Numbered from the stretch's first letter, positions 35,000 through 48,149 are shown. The stretch: 64,000 bases of DNA from Dermanyssus gallinae (GCA_003439945.1 QVRM01005607.1:864001-928000), one strand, 5' to 3'. Program-made: numbers and translations. Notes: generated by a model not told the origin, from the letters alone.

Positions 35000-37558
35000 A
35001 AGAAAAATAATGGGCTGCAAGAAACTGATGGTTGGCGGCTCAAAAAGAATATGATGCTATCGCCACAGGCTCAGCGTGTCATTGAATTTGCCTGCTCATC
35101 GCAGACATAAAATGTAGATAGACCGCTTGACGGGAAAAAAATTGCAACCGGTGGGGGACCAGTGAGCGATCTCGGCCACATATTTCGTTAGACGCTCGCC
35201 ACTTCTCCCAATTGCCCACAGTACTGTCCTGTATATATCTGGACCATTAGAGGTCTTGGCTGGCCAACACCCAACGGCGGTCGGGTACTACACAGGATAA
35301 AAGAAGGAATACGCCTCACTCGTAGCAACAGTGCGTAACTGTATTCACCCTCCTCCGCATAAAACCGTGCCACAAGCCTTCATAACATTATATTAATTAA
35401 AAACTATATGTTACTTGTGGATCATATGCTCAACTTAATGTGGTCTGAGAGGTGCCTGCAGTACGGCTTTACTAAAGACATATCCGCAGCAGCGCAACTA
35501 TTTTAAATGGTCTAAGATTAGACAACTTATATAAACAGAAAGACATCGATGGACAATATATATCAACAGAAAGAAAACATTTAATTGTGTCTAGAGTGAA
35601 CCATTTTTAACTTTACAGAAAATAATTGATATACATATTGACTCTTTGTAGTTCTTAAATGCACTTATAGCTGTAAAGTTTGATACATTATTGGATCTTT
35701 GTATTATGCACTGTACATATTGAATGCAGGTATTTGTGTGAATGACTATCCATGTGAAACTCTCTATCCTTTAAAAGCAACAAAAGAGCATTGAATTAAT
35801 CGGTGATGCAGAGCGGTAAAACTTTTCCTGCCAGAGCTTCGACGTTTTCCTGTTTCGTTTTATCGGTGCATAAATACTGCTCAAAGCTTTGCAGACAGAG
35901 TAGCTTCCATGAGGATGTTTAGTCTATCAGTATGTGCATTCAGACTCACTTTTATATGTGACAAAATAACTTAGTTATTTGAAGCGTACCTCTTGAGAAT
36001 AAATACAGAGTAGCACTACAGGCCATTAGACAGTAAGTAATCTGTGCAACGTTTTTTGTTTTACTTTCATTTTGAATGTAGCTAGTATCATGCCAGTCTT
36101 CATGTTTAATGATAGGTCAATGCATACATTACTGCAATGGCATGGCCTTTGACGACGATAGCAATTTTGTGGTTTCACAGAAAAATATCGCGCATGTTTA
36201 CCAAGTAAACGGTCACTTACCGTATATGCATAAGAGTTTGTTGCTGCTTTGCATTCAAACAAGCCTACAACATTAACTGCATTATGGTGCTGACAAAGCG
36301 AGGTCACGTGAGGCGTCTGTCTGAGAAGCATGACTCTGTAGGACCTGCAGCTAACAGGGCACGCCTTTGTATATTTTACGTCAAGCTCCTTTACAGTGAC
36401 AGAGAGACTCCAAAAATTGCTACTAAATTATATAATTCGGTACAGTATTTTGTCGTAAGAATAAGAAACAGGTCACCTATCGGCATTTTGTCTGAATTTG
36501 GGCTATCAGCTTGGACCAGTCCTATAGGGAATCCCGATGATACATTGTGAAAACAACAGGGGCAAGCACAAATCGTTACGACTATTTTGGTCTCATCTTT
36601 CTCCTTTTCTGGAATACGATCTAAAAAGTATGAGTTTCGATTTTAATATATTTTAAATGAGAGGTTTTTTACTTTGAATTAAGAGGTAAAATATCCTAGT
36701 ACCAGCACTTAATTGATCTTAGCCTCCAGTGCTTTTGAAAAATTTGGAGTTTTATTTGCAAATACCACCACTCTGATATACTTAGATGCAGTGCCTAAGT
36801 GTACGGTAATAATTATTTGCAGCATGTCGTATAGGAACCGGATGGATTGACCCTCACGTCTTTCAAGATGGGTCGCATGCTAGTAGAGTGATGCAACCGT
36901 TACCAATTTGTTAGCCCCGCATTAACGGTCAGCGCGGGAGCGGAACACGCTGGTCATATATCTGTGTTGGCGAAAACCAATAAGTGTTGTAAGTACGCCA
37001 GTATTACCTACCCCCAAGGCTTTCGTTCGCTGGAATTTGAGACAGTGGAAGAACCTGACAACGGCGGAGACCTACAAACTTATTTTTAACAAACGACGGA
37101 AAGACGCTCAACCGACGAACAGTGGACACCAAAACTCTCAAATACCTGCACTAGAAACTATCGCTGTACATTCAGCAAAGTTACGCTGTGTCTGTACGTG
37201 GAACTCTGCTAGACTGGACATGTCCAAACCTGACGTTGATGTGTGACGTTTTCATTTATTCGATTCAGTTTGTGCGTTTATATGGAGGCAATTGCTACCC
37301 CATATATATACAAGCGATACCTCTCATACATATACAAGCGAATACTTCGTTAAAGTAAAACAAATGAGAAAAATAAAACGTGTCTCGATGTCCTGCATCT
37401 TCAAGATACAACTATGAAGTTTCTAGGCATTACCGCTATATATATAATGGTCTATAGTACTGCGATATGGATATCTTGATCACTATAGAATGAAGCTTAA
37501 GGGGGAGGTGTGTTTAGTGGGTAGCGTTCTTGGCAGACCAACATCCAACCGTAAATAT
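35000..37558. other. No recognisable gene, possible LINE 3' UTR motif
   Basis: Frames at 36331-36026 (-), 36284-36550 (+) and 37037-37246 (+) show no recognised motifs. At 37511-37523 TGTTTAGTGGGTA matches a motif also found at 44884-44897 (-) and 63930-63942 (+), where it may be the 3' untranslated region of R1-like LINEs. Confidence 0.3.
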
Positions 37559-37560
37559 GA

Positions 37561-37779
37561 ATATATATATATATATATAGAAAATATTGTGGTAATTTAT
37601 TAATCATTTACAATACGTTTGCACACTCGGCAGTGGTCGCCTTTTTTATTCATATATATATATATATATATATAGGCAACAATTGTCTTCTTATGAACGT
37701 GTACACCGGATAAATCAGGTAACAAAACTATAATAATATATAATATACATATTTACAATACGTTTGCACACTCGGCAGT
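37561..37779 (+). repeat. 29-bp direct repeats around TA microsatellites
   Basis: An exact 29-base repeat containing ACAATACGTTTGCACACTCG lies at 37606-37634 and again at 37751-37779. TA tracts lie at 37561-37579 and 37652-37674. Confidence 0.85.
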
Positions 37780-38194
37780 CAAACAATAAAACTACCTTAA
37801 AACTACCTCAAAACTTCTATTTTGCTTGGCAGAGAATTGTGGAAAAAGTCAGGACACTGGAAAAAGAACCGGGAGCGCATCTCTAAACTCTAAAAGGAGC
37901 TCGCCTTCTAAAATCACAACTAATCGTCGTTTTGCCACTAGTGAAATGCATGTGCGAACAGGTAGTTTGTCAGCAATTAGTGGAGAACGTGTTTCCGTAC
38001 AAAGGTAAGCCACGTTCAAATAGAAGCTATGCGACGGCAAACATTGCACTGCTTGTAATTTAATTAACACAGCTTTCGTGGGCAGCTCCCTTTTAGGCTA
38101 AAGTGCGGCCTTGTTGCGCCATTCTTAACAATGTCCGCTTAGACAGTACCACTATTCTATTTCCCACGTTTTCCTACGTTAAACGTTTTATTCA

Positions 38195-38195
<1 letters not shown>
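37780..38195. other. No recognisable feature
   Basis: Nothing supportable seen. Confidence 0.4.

Positions 38196-38197
<2 letters not shown>

Positions 38198-38245
<48 letters not shown>
38198..38245. repeat. TA microsatellite
   Basis: About 24 TA dinucleotides. Confidence 0.95.
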
Positions 38246-38247
<2 letters not shown>

Positions 38248-38699
38248 CTCACGTTCCCAGGAGACAATTGTCGCTCCACTTACTTTCTTTTTAAAAAAAC
38301 TCTCTCTATATATATATATACTTCCGGGCAAAAATTCACGATTTCATTTAACGAACATAGATACATCAAACATACTATTTTTGTTCTGAAACAAATTTGT
38401 GAGAAAACTGTTTATTTTAAATGTAAATTTAGTTTAATTTATTGCGTGTATTACCTCCGCGTACCTACCACGGACTGCGGCCAAGCAATTTGAAATTGGT
38501 CTAATTAACTCAACACCTTCGAAAACACATTTAGAGCTAGAGTTCTGATCCGACTCGTCGTTTCAGCCCAATACCCCGAATGCTTTAGGCGATTCAGGTC
38601 GAGAAATGGTGGCTACGTTATTAAGTCAACGTTAGCAAGTCATCCAATCAACTAGTCTAATATTTGATTGCCATGTTTTTTTTTTATTTAGTACACAAA

Positions 38700-39420
38700 T
38701 ATTGCAATGTTTACCGGATATCTTATAATTTTTAATTCTTCGAATCGAAAAATACAACGTATTTGTGAAGTTTGGCTGCAAAATTTACAGCGACACTCAT
38801 CGAAAGGGTTATGAGGCTTAGTGAAATGGCACAGTTGCGGTGGAACCCATGAACGGAGAAGCGGGTAAGAACGTGACGCTGCTCGAAGAGCGGTTTCATC
38901 CATGCATTGTCCAACATTATCGGTGTTTTATAGAATGCTTCTCGCACTTCCGAGTCAGAACTTTATAGCCTTTGTCTTCGATCCGTTAATCGTTACACCA
39001 TTGTGCTCTCTGTATGTTTCCAGCATCCCTAAATACTTTTTTAGATCCGTGAACACTCTGCCACAAGGTCATCGGCATCGGGAGTTATGCAAATGCAGGT
39101 GTAGTGCTCATTAATAAGGCCCGGTGGATTACTCAACAAGACTGAAATAACAGCGGGCTGACATTATTGCCCAGAGGATAACTGGTTTGCAGGAAAGACC
39201 CGTATTCCGGAAAGCTGTTATCTAGGATGATCGGGTTTGCTTTCAGTGTGGCTACCACTATTCGCAATTTTTTTAAGCCTACGCCCGTAGCGAGTACCTT
39301 TCCACGACCACGCCTTGTAGTCCAAAAATCCAGCGAACAGTGCTTGGCGCATGACGCCGATCGAGGGCTTTACGCCGTCTAAAAGCTCTTAGAATGCGGT
39401 CACTGTCGAACGTCTTGCTT
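38700..39420 (-). pseudogene. LINE family B relic (RT fragment)
   Basis: On the minus strand, 39412-39300 reads SKTFDSDRILRAF and then APSTVRWIFGLQGVVVERY, the RT finger/palm segment. NNVSPLLF follows (about 39172-39145), then PDADDLV near 39085-39064, a decayed YADDL catalytic motif, then LKKYLGMLETYREHNG and NGSKTKAIKF. The last matches KTKAIKF in the family B copy at 17.05-18.14 kb. The frame shifts repeatedly. A dead fragment of the polymerase domain. Confidence 0.65.
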
Positions 39421-39424
39421 TGCC

Positions 39425-40195
39425 TTTAAGGGAGGGCCTTTAGCAAAACTGGCCGTGGTAAGCTCCAACTTGAGGGGGGCCATGACAAGTAAGCCGGGAA
39501 AAATACGTACTCTTTTTTTGCATTTGTGCACACCTTGTAGATGCCGTTTTGCTGTCGAGCTCGGTGGCATGGTGGGTGCATTCGCGTGCGCCTCGCGACC
39601 GAAGGAACCACATAAGTGCTGCGCGGGTTCGATCGCCATTGTTGCACATCTGTCTTTATGGGGTCCGTCCTACAAAACAATGCTACCCGTGAACGTTAAA
39701 TGATGGCTGAGAATCACTCCGAAACAGTGTTTTTGATGCCGTTACGCTAGCAACTATGCTTAAACGCTCAAACTCAATACGTCCAACGATACAAAATGCC
39801 GTATTCTGCTTTATAATTCTAGGCTTTAATAGAGATTTGCTAAGACATACTTGCACTTGAGGCCTCAACAGAAGCGTAACAATTGTATTTTCTTTATGTT
39901 TCAAGCTATTTAGCACTTTTAAATGATTGGACGTCCTGTTAACACATTAATTAATATCGAGAAACTTTACTTATATGCGCATTTTTTTTTGTACGAACAC
40001 GACAATTGCTACTGATCCATGGGACTCGAATGGCCGTTTTAGATAGGCGCATAGACCTATATGAGTACTAACGTACGTAATATATTTTTAGTATAAATAT
40101 GTGCATTTATGTATTTTACGTGCTTTTATGCATAGTAATGATTTATTTTCGTTATACAACTTCGTTATGTTAGCACCTTGGAGTGGATAAGTGTC
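39425..40195. other. No recognisable feature
   Basis: Overlapping open frames near 39400-39700 on both strands have no recognisable motif. Confidence 0.35.
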
Positions 40196-40494
40196 TCCGC
40201 GCGAACGTGTGGTCACGGGTTCTCTAACCCAGGGCTAGCCCAGTTCAACAATGTGCCCCAAACAGACGCTGCATTTTCTTGCTGAATGTCGAGCGACAGC
40301 CTCTGACGCAATAATTCAGATGCTCTCGAGCCCCCGTCGAGAGATTAACGGTTCTACCTACGCGCTAAATCAACTTGAGCGTAAAGGGCTTGCAGCTTTT
40401 ATAGTCTCAAACGCCAACGGACAAAATTCGTGGGGAAACGCTGGAGTATTTTCTGCATTTGTTAGCCTCAGCTAACTTGCTCGGTCCGTACCTG

Positions 40495-40860
40495 CACCTA
40501 AAGGGGCTATTCATTTGGTGATAGTTATGTCCCAAACAAGGATGCGGCCACGCTCAAAGGACGCCAAAGTCAGACCGTCAAGTCCTTTTATATCATCCCT
40601 GGATAGACCCGGGGATTCGAACACACGTGAAGCCGGCAGACCTTAGTGCGCGGCTAAAGTTGTCATTTAAAGCGGAGTAACGTGTTCGTCGGCCTGCACT
40701 TAAGACGCATGACAGGTCATGATGAGCCAACGCGTCTCTAAAATCACCACAACGACATCGATAGGGCAAGACTAGGTCAACACCAAGCCGCAGGCCTGCG
40801 CCTATGCGCGTCGTTTCGTCGTCCAAAAGAGTCCCAATTCGCGGACGAGGTAAGGCGTGT
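40495..40860 (-). pseudogene. LINE family C fragment (C-terminal part)
   Basis: On the minus strand it reads LDDETTRIGAGLRLGVDLV, then CRCGDF with HHDLSC, then RYSALNDNFSRALRSAGF. After a stop, LDGLTLASFERGRILVWDIT follows. These match, in order, the VDDESVRIVVRLRLG and FERGCMLVWDATVTD parts of the longer copy at 25.6-27.4 kb. This copy keeps more of the Cys/His segment between them. Truncated and non-functional. Confidence 0.7.
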
Positions 40861-40869
40861 CACCAAGCC

Positions 40870-41465
40870 CCAGCCCCTTGACCACTAACAGCCGGAAACC
40901 TGGCTTTTTTAATCCTGCTCTAATAATCAGGCCTGCTAGTCACTTTTCTTGAAGATGCGATGTCCAACAGTCCTGGTTAGCCCTATTATTGGGAGGATTT
41001 TTTTTTTTCCAATGCTTTTTAAGGTACACCTATGTAGGTATTGATATATATAGATTTTACATGTGTGAGCAGTGGTTTATTGTCGATGGTCTACCTGTAG
41101 CATAGACGTATCTGGCTGACCGATTGTAAATCTCGTAGCAGCTTTGGACTCGTCGGCGTAAAACGATTGTCCGCGTATCTGATGACGTCCGTCAAAACTA
41201 AACGGTTAAGGACCGAAATAGTCGCGCTAACGAAAGCCTTTCTCCGAAGCGTTTCTTAAACGGCGTGTAGATATGCGGAGATGTGCGTGAATCGGCTGCG
41301 TTTTTCCACGCGCATATGTATTTAATAGGACAGAAAAAAATTATATATTGTATATATTTAGCAGTATATATAATCTACTATGTACACAATGTATAACAGA
41401 TTACACATATTATGATATATTGTAAATATAACGATATAACAATACATGTGTGTATTTATAAGGGA
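40870..41465. other. No recognisable feature
   Basis: TA-rich towards its end; nothing else supportable. Confidence 0.4.
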
Positions 41466-41489
41466 ATGGTATATATATATATATATATA

Positions 41490-44400
41490 ATGGTATATAT
41501 GGATATGGAAGGTGCTGTGAATAAGATCGGCACACAGGTACAAAACTTAATACAATTTTGCAAACAGCGAAAGGTAGTGTTAGCAAAGTGTTCACTTTAA
41601 ATGGTGGAAGATGTTAAAGAAGAAAGGGAAGATCGCGGTGCGTGCAGGGTGATCAGTAGAAAGATGATGTAGCTGGTCAGGGTAGCGAATTACGAGTACT
41701 TGGCTCTGGAATACATTCAAAACAGTCCAAAGGCCATAGCCTCCCTAATGGTGCGCTACAGGGAGGTGAGTGCTGTACGAGCGGCACAATCAACTAGCAA
41801 GATTTGGTGATTGACACAAATATAATTAAAGCACTTCACATGCAAGTGAGACATAGGGGAGCGGAGCACTGGATGGGTACGCACACAAATTAACGAGATC
41901 CGGGCAGCGCACCCGAAATGCGAGCCCCAAGTAGAAACAATTTATGTACGCGTGGTGCGACAACAGATACAGGGACAAATGAGACAGAAGGGAACAATAT
42001 TGTAGGTAAGGGTAAGAACAAGAGAGACTACAGGTGCAGGAGGGATCGGAACAGTTGAAGATACTTTCCAAGAAAGAAGAAACACAAAAGAGCAGTCGAG
42101 ATCAAGGGGAGGTCATCAGACGGTTGGCTATCCATGGCATCAAGAGACGAAACTAAAATGACTACGTAAAAGCAACGTGCCTTTTAAACTGGTTGCCATG
42201 TCAAATATAAGAGGAAGGAAGGCAGAGAAGAAAGTGAAAAGAACTATATAAATCACTAAAAATAAAGTCTGTCGATCTCTTGGTAGTAACAGAAACGCAT
42301 TTGTGGGATGGAAGTGCCGCCGGGTTTAAAGGGATACAATTGGTGCGATACAAACCGAAATACGTACATAAGCAAAAACAGGTTTAAGGAAGTTAAGATA
42401 ATAATGAGAGAAGCAATTTTGTGCGAAGAAGTTGGTATTGTCAAAACAAAAGATATGGTGGTTATAAAGATACACCTGGAAGGGACAACATGTAAATGCA
42501 CATATAGAACAGCTGAATTTACAAGAAGACAGAGCGGAAGACTGACACAACTAGAAGAGCCCAGCGGGGTCCAGTTTTTATTTTACACCCGCGGGTAGAA
42601 GAAAGATATGCGTACACACAGGGGGATAGAAAGTCATGCGTAAACTATGTACTGACAAAGAGTAAAGTAGGCAATTGGGTAGAGGAAATCAGGATAGATG
42701 AAGAGAAGACATTCAATAATGGAAGTGATCATTATTGGGTAGACGTAAGCGGGAAACAGAAAAGCCAGGGCGGGTAGTTGTACAAAAGAAATGCTTGGGT
42801 AAACACAAATAGGCATACAAAGTAGAATACATACAACAGCTGTTAGTAGCAAGTGGGGGAAGGGCAGGTAGACGAGATGTATAGGAACACTTAAAACGCA
42901 TATGACAATTGCCGTAAGATAGACAAGGAAGTTCAAAAGGAAGATGTCCAAGGGTGGTGGAGTAATCAAATAAATAGGGCAATATTAAAGCGGAAAAACG
43001 TGGAGTACGGAACATAGAAAGGTAATAGGAAGGAATGCAGACAAGGCAGAAGTGTATTGAGCTAAGAAACGAGCTCAATTGATAATACAAGATGCAATTC
43101 AAATTGCAGGCGAGAGGATTTAACAGCATTTTGGGGGCTCACAGAGATAAAACATGCACAATAGAGCAAATTGACACCGCGTTACAAACACTATTTTTCA
43201 CGACTGGCGTAAACAATATAGATATGGGAAAAACTTGCACGGGAATTATAGCCACAGCAGATGAGATCGAAGGCGTAGTAAGAAAAATAAATTCAAAACC
43301 GTCAAAAATGTGATCTTGACGGGATTTTTGTAGGAATTGCCCAAGCGTTAGGAGAGGAGTACGTGTATGATCTAATGAAGCAAATCATTAATATATCTAG
43401 AGAAAGGAGACTCCCGGAGGGTTGACGCAAAGAAAGAGTTTCTCTTCATCTCAAGGAAGGGATAGATAATAACACTTTACAAAAAAGGCGACCAATCACA
43501 ATTACACCTATAACGTATGAATTATTTATGCAGGTATTTGAGAGTAGAGTGCAGAGTATTTTAGAGACAATTGAGAAAATAAGATAATGACAGTGCGGAT
43601 TCAGGAAAGGGTATGAACTCGATGATTATATTTATTTATTAACTCAGGCTGTGGAGGCATCGAGATTCGATTTAATAGTATCTAAGGGGGTCAGTCAAGG
43701 CCAATGTCCGTTGTCATTGGCAATTACTTTATTGTACATAGAGAGAATAGCGTAAAGGATTTATAACATGGTTTGGGATGGCAAATAGGGGAATAGGGTG
43801 TATATATCATGACACTAGTGCTGCTGTTTGCTGACCATAAGCTGTACGTGTGTGATACGGTAGTGTGACGGCAGGTCACTAACGAAGTTTAACAAATGTT
43901 GAATGCATGTGGGAAAGCAAGGGAGAAACTGGATATGGTGTCTAATGCAAAAAGACCGCAATTTTAGTACTAATTAAGGCTAGGGGAAAAATAAATCTTG
44001 TTTAATGGAGGAGTGAATTGGACTATCTAAGTCAGCACAAGTATGTTGGGGCGGCAATGACTACAGGGGATGATTATTTAGAGAAAGAAAGAATACTGCG
44101 GAGGAACAATACTGAAAGAGGGAGAAATACAGTGAAGTGTAAGGGCTTCTGGGGTTTTATTAAATATATAGCAACAAGCATGATTGTTTTTTGCGAATGC
44201 CTCCCTGGTCTACAGCGCGGGGCTAAGAAAGATGCTAGAAACAATGCAAACTGAAATTATTAGATTTGCACTGGGTTACCATTCTAACTGCGCCAGGGGT
44301 TTCATGAGGAAGAAAAGATGTTAAAGCTGAAACAAAGAGAAGTTCAAGGTGAACTAAAATTTAGTATTGAGATTAGGAATGTCATAAATAAAGGATGGGT

Positions 44401-44705
44401 CAGACAGATGCAGCTGGTGAATACGGCACTAAGGATTGAAACGAAGTAGAATCGCAGAGTAGAGTTCGCAGCTAGGGAGGTTAGGTACATGAGTCAACAG
44501 CGGGCAAGACCAAGGGTATCGAAGAAAATAGTGAAACTGAGCGATAGGTTCCCGATCAAGTTTGGCAGGTTGAGTTTATGGATTAGAAAATGAGTCAATC
44601 AAGCATATTGTAACAGAATGTACAGCTTTGGGGGAGCCAAGATAGAGACCTGTCGGGGCTCTAGCTCTATGGCCAAATTTTAGAAAGGGCTAGGTTTATA
44701 TTTGT
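41490..44705 (+). pseudogene. LINE family A, longest copy, endonuclease to C-terminus
   Basis: An APE-type endonuclease begins SNIRGRKAEKK at about 42200 and continues SVDLLVVTETHLWDGSAAG at about 42270-42320; TETH is the catalytic-site motif. The RT follows: RPITITPITYELFMQVFE (about 43490-43545), QCGFRKGYELDDYIYLLTQA (about 43590-43650), GVSQGQCPLSLAITLLYIER (about 43688-43745), and FADH at 43827-43838 where FADD is expected, so one catalytic Asp is changed. The C-terminal part (43960-44700) matches the copy at 16.1-18.5 kb and ends in a CxxC...H...C knuckle. Many stops and frameshifts are present. About 3.2 kb survives, the most complete family A copy here. Confidence 0.75.
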
Positions 44706-44949
44706 TTTTCTGAAGGTTAAGGGTTTAAAACACATTTACGTACGACTAAGCGAAATAATAGCAGAAGTTGGTAAGCCCCCTAGCGTGCCAACGCCCAGAC
44801 AGTGTGGGTCTCAGCCACCTAACAGCAAGTTTTGCGGGCAATTCTTGGCGCCTGACATGAGTCGAGCCGAAGGATTAAGACAATACCCACTAAACCCCTA
44901 CATATATTTATGGTAGTGCCTACATATATGTATCCTCCTTAAGATGACC

Positions 44950-46020
44950 CTCCGACCGGCGAGATCCTTAACGCAGAAGAGTGACTACACACAGGCGGCG
45001 AGGAAGTCTCGAAAGTTTGAAATCGTTAGGCCCCGCTTGTCGAGTCGCGCCTTGGCAACAACTCTCAGACGCTTTCCATCATTTTCCTTTTTCCTGCTTC
45101 TTCTTTTGCTTTCATGATACGTTGAATAGGCTTTGCAGCCGCGTTCCAGCTTTTGACCGACGTGAGCATGTACGTGAATAGCTCTCCCAGAGTGTCCTTT
45201 CTGGTCGTGCCTCGTCTAGTCTCGGGCCATGCGACGCATCGCAAGACCGTATGTTCCGAAGAGTCCACCTCGTCACAGTACAAGCATTACGTTGTATCAA
45301 CCTTTCCTATCCGGTTTAAATACACCTGAGAATCGCCGTGACCCGTGAGTACCTGGGTCAGGTGAAATGTGAGACGACCCCGCGACGATTCATCCATCGG
45401 CGGATGTTCGGAATGAGGTTCCTCACGAGCGCCCCTGGTTGCCCGTCCATGATACTATCTCACTCTTTCTGCCACCGATCGAGTGTCCCCTCGCGTTCTT
45501 TTACGAACTGCCTATCTAAGTTAACCCACAGGCGCCGACGTTCGGCTGCCTTTAGGTCCTAGGGCACTCCCTCCGCCAGCACGAGCGAGGCCGCAGTGCT
45601 GATGATGCGACACTCCCGATTGATACGTAGGGCCCCGATCTGTTGGACATTCCTCAGGATCTTTTTAGTAGCGTCCGTGTCCATTCTAGGCGGCATCAAT
45701 ATGGGCGAGCCAAAAAGGATGATCGAATCGGATACGGACATCAGAAGTCTCCGAACGCTATCTCTCAGGCAGTACGTGTTAGGCACGCCATTAGCCGCCT
45801 TTTGCGCCTTTCCAGCCGCAATCCTTACATGAGCGGTTCCTCGCAATTCTCGGTCTAGCTCCATGCCCAGGTATCTTGCCGTGTTCTTGAGCTCGATAGT
45901 TACGCCCGATAGCGTAAGCTTTAGAGGACTACATTTCTTCTTGCCGATGAGTAGGATAGCTATACTCTTCTGTGGTGCAAGCGTTAGGCCGGCACTTCTC
46001 ATTCGCCAGGTCGATAAAAA
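44950..46020 (-). pseudogene. R1-like LINE, C-terminal half
   Basis: The minus frame 46002-45559 reads AGLTLAPQKSIAILL, then ARYLGMELDRELRGTAHVRI, LRDSVRRLLMSVSDSIILFGSPIL, and INRECRIISTAASLVLAEGVP. This is the thumb and connection region of R1-clade elements. After a frameshift, SHFTQVLTGHGDSQVYLNRIG (about 45370-45310) and YCDEVDSSEHTVLRC (about 45281-45238, a C-H-C knuckle) follow. The end of the frame is near 45065. The polymerase catalytic motifs upstream are missing, so the copy is 5'-truncated. GTTTAGTGGGTA on the minus strand at about 44895-44884 may belong to its 3' untranslated region. Confidence 0.8.
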
Positions 46021-46059
46021 AAAGAGGTTGTCCCTATGGAACGCAAATACTTAGTATGT

Positions 46060-46160
46060 ATTAAAGGATACATTAATGATATGAATGCCTAGGCAATATC
46101 TATGTTGCCGCTCTAAGCGCCCTTGATATAAAAGAGTGATATGTGTATTAGTGGATATGT
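46060..46160 (+). repeat. LINE family A tail fragment
   Basis: Contains ATGTTGCCGCTCTAAGCGCC and flanking sequence matching 18425-18525, the presumed 3' end of family A. Detached from any coding part. Confidence 0.55.
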
Positions 46161-46238
46161 ATATATATATATATATTCGGGTGCTGCAAGCATTTTCGTG
46201 CAAAAACTAAATTTGCATTTATATATATATATATATGG
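46159..46238. repeat. Two short TA microsatellites
   Basis: TA tracts at about 46159-46176 and 46220-46236. Confidence 0.9.
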
Positions 46239-46819
46239 GATGAGAGAGGCAAATAAACCAGCTTGTATAACTTTCTTCGACGATTGTGAATGCCTTGAAA
46301 TAAGAGTCGTCTGAATGCAGACATAGTAATATTTACGTCTGTCTTGGCTACTGCGTAGGTCGTCAATAAGTGAGTAGAATTTTCTCGATGTGGATCATTG
46401 TAGTATATGATGACGATGATGTAACATAATTACGTATGTAATTTCAGGCAAAAGCGACGCTTATATAACGTGTGGCATTCATTTGAACTCAGCCTGTCAG
46501 CACTTGTTGTAGACATGGAGAAATACGAATTCCGTACGGCAATTAAACACTTTTAGTTGAAACGGCTGTGCAAATTAAAGCTGAGTTGGGTTACGAAGTT
46601 AACCATTTATCTATGGATTATTTAATTTAAAAAAAATAGAAAACACATTAAATTAAAATGGCCGAAAACTAAGGTGCGCTCAGACCGCGTAGGTAGTACT
46701 ACGAAATGGTTGAAACCATTCTTCATATCGTCATGAAAAAACGCCAAATAAGGTCCGTGAGATGGCGAGATTAGAACATCTTGCTGTAGTGTTTGTCTTT
46801 GCTTAAGTCCAATCCGCAA

Positions 46820-47380
46820 GCTGTTGGCGTCGATTCGTTACCGTGGACGAGACGAGAAGACTATACACCCAAGTAGGGAGACCAGTTGAAGCAGTGGACA
46901 GAAACTGGCAAGTGTGTGTCAAGCAAGAGTGTTTTGCCGGCCGGAAAGCTAACGGCTTCCCCTGTTTGGCGTTCCCTAAAAATAATCTTCATTGGATACT
47001 GGCGGAAGGGTCAAACAGTTACAGGAGCATACTGTTCCACATGTCTAAAATGTTTGCACGAAGAGCTTCAAGTGGGACTGGTGCGAAAAAGGTAATTTTT
47101 ATCATGACCACGTTCTGGCTTATTTCGTCGTCACGCACGGTCCTAGTCGCATATTGCACAATTTTTGGTCCAAATTGCTATCCCACCCAACCTATTGTCC
47201 CAATTGGGCCTATCCACTTAGTAGATGTTGCAGAAATCGCTCTCAACGCTCGGGCGGAAACATTGGCATTGTTATGGACTAACTGTCCTCGCCACCGAAC
47301 AAGGACTGCCTTAGAGGAATTACGTCATTCTCAAATGACTATATCTGCGTTCACGTACATTTATGTAAATTCCTAACGAA
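46820..47380 (+). pseudogene. Mariner transposase relic, plus strand
   Basis: The frame begins RRFVTVDETRRLYTQ at about 46828, matching the VTVDETWIHYYTPE segment of mariner transposase. The frame shifts, and QWTETG and KIIFIGYWRKGQTVTGAYC follow, matching the GIIFIDYLEKGKTITGEYY segment. After another shift, FYHDHVLAYFVV (HHDNAPAHTS) and LLSHPTYCPNWA (LPHPPYSPDLA) follow. The N-terminal DNA-binding domain and C-terminus were not found. It differs in sequence type from the two deleted minus-strand mariners, so it is a separate subfamily. Dead. Confidence 0.75.
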
Positions 47381-47382
47381 AT

Positions 47383-47765
47383 ATTTATTTTATCCTCGAA
47401 AATGCTTTTGTTCTTTTTAAAATTGCGTTATCACGATAGATGATGCAATATATGTTTGCCCAGAGTTCAGGCCTCTTGTATCAGGCATTTTTGCGAAATC
47501 GTCTTGAAATTCGCGGTAGTACTTCTTATTGACGGTAGTATCAGGTAGCAAAATTCGTGGAAGGCAGGTCTTCTGCTACCGTCTGAATTTCCCGTTCGAA
47601 CATTTCCCGATGGGCACTCACTTGCTGGAAATTCAACACTTTAAAAACAAATTGCGTTTTCTCACTTCTTTGAACCAAATCCAAACAATACACGCCTGTG
47701 TGTAGCTGACGAACACCGCTTCTAAGTAAGACCAACCGGAAAATCTTGGTAGCTTTGGTCTTACG
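47383..47765 (-). pseudogene. Second internally deleted mariner, minus strand
   Basis: The minus strand reads VLNFQQVSAHREMFEREIQTV and then NKKYYREFQDDFAKM, followed by RGLNSGQT. These parallel the mariner at 19.69-20.32 kb, including the shared 3' end AAAGAACAAAAGCATTTTCG. The internal deletion has different endpoints, so the two copies lost their catalytic cores independently. It abuts the plus-strand mariner in tail-to-tail orientation. Confidence 0.65.
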
Positions 47766-47801
47766 GCAAATAAAAATATCAGAACGTTCGGATTCGCCCT
47801 C

Positions 47802-47887
<86 letters not shown>
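47802..47887. repeat. TA microsatellite
   Basis: About 43 TA units with one TG interruption. Confidence 0.95.
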
Positions 47888-47889
<2 letters not shown>

Positions 47890-48029
47890 GCTTAGCACGC
47901 ACACCTAAAAAACCATGTTACCCCTTTTATATTAGAGGCGCTCAAAGCAGCAGCATGCACAGACATTTTGGGACGTCTAGGGTTTCCCCATGAGTCTTTG
48001 TGGCAGTACAGGCGCTGACTGCCAGAAGT

Positions 48030-48148
48030 ATGGTTTATCACCAATTTTTTAATGAGCATCGATTAAGAAAATACGAACAACAACAATGAAATCGGCGACA
48101 CCCCGGTAAGTGACAACCATGATGAGCGCCCTAGCTGCAATGACAACC
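48030..48148 (-). mobile_element. SINE family 1 copy, minus strand
   Basis: On the minus strand, TGTCACTTACCGGGGTGTCG and GATGCTCATT-type blocks match the head of the copy at 12361-12470 in the same order. The B-box is degraded here. The body was not aligned. Confidence 0.55.
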
Positions 48149-48149
48149 C

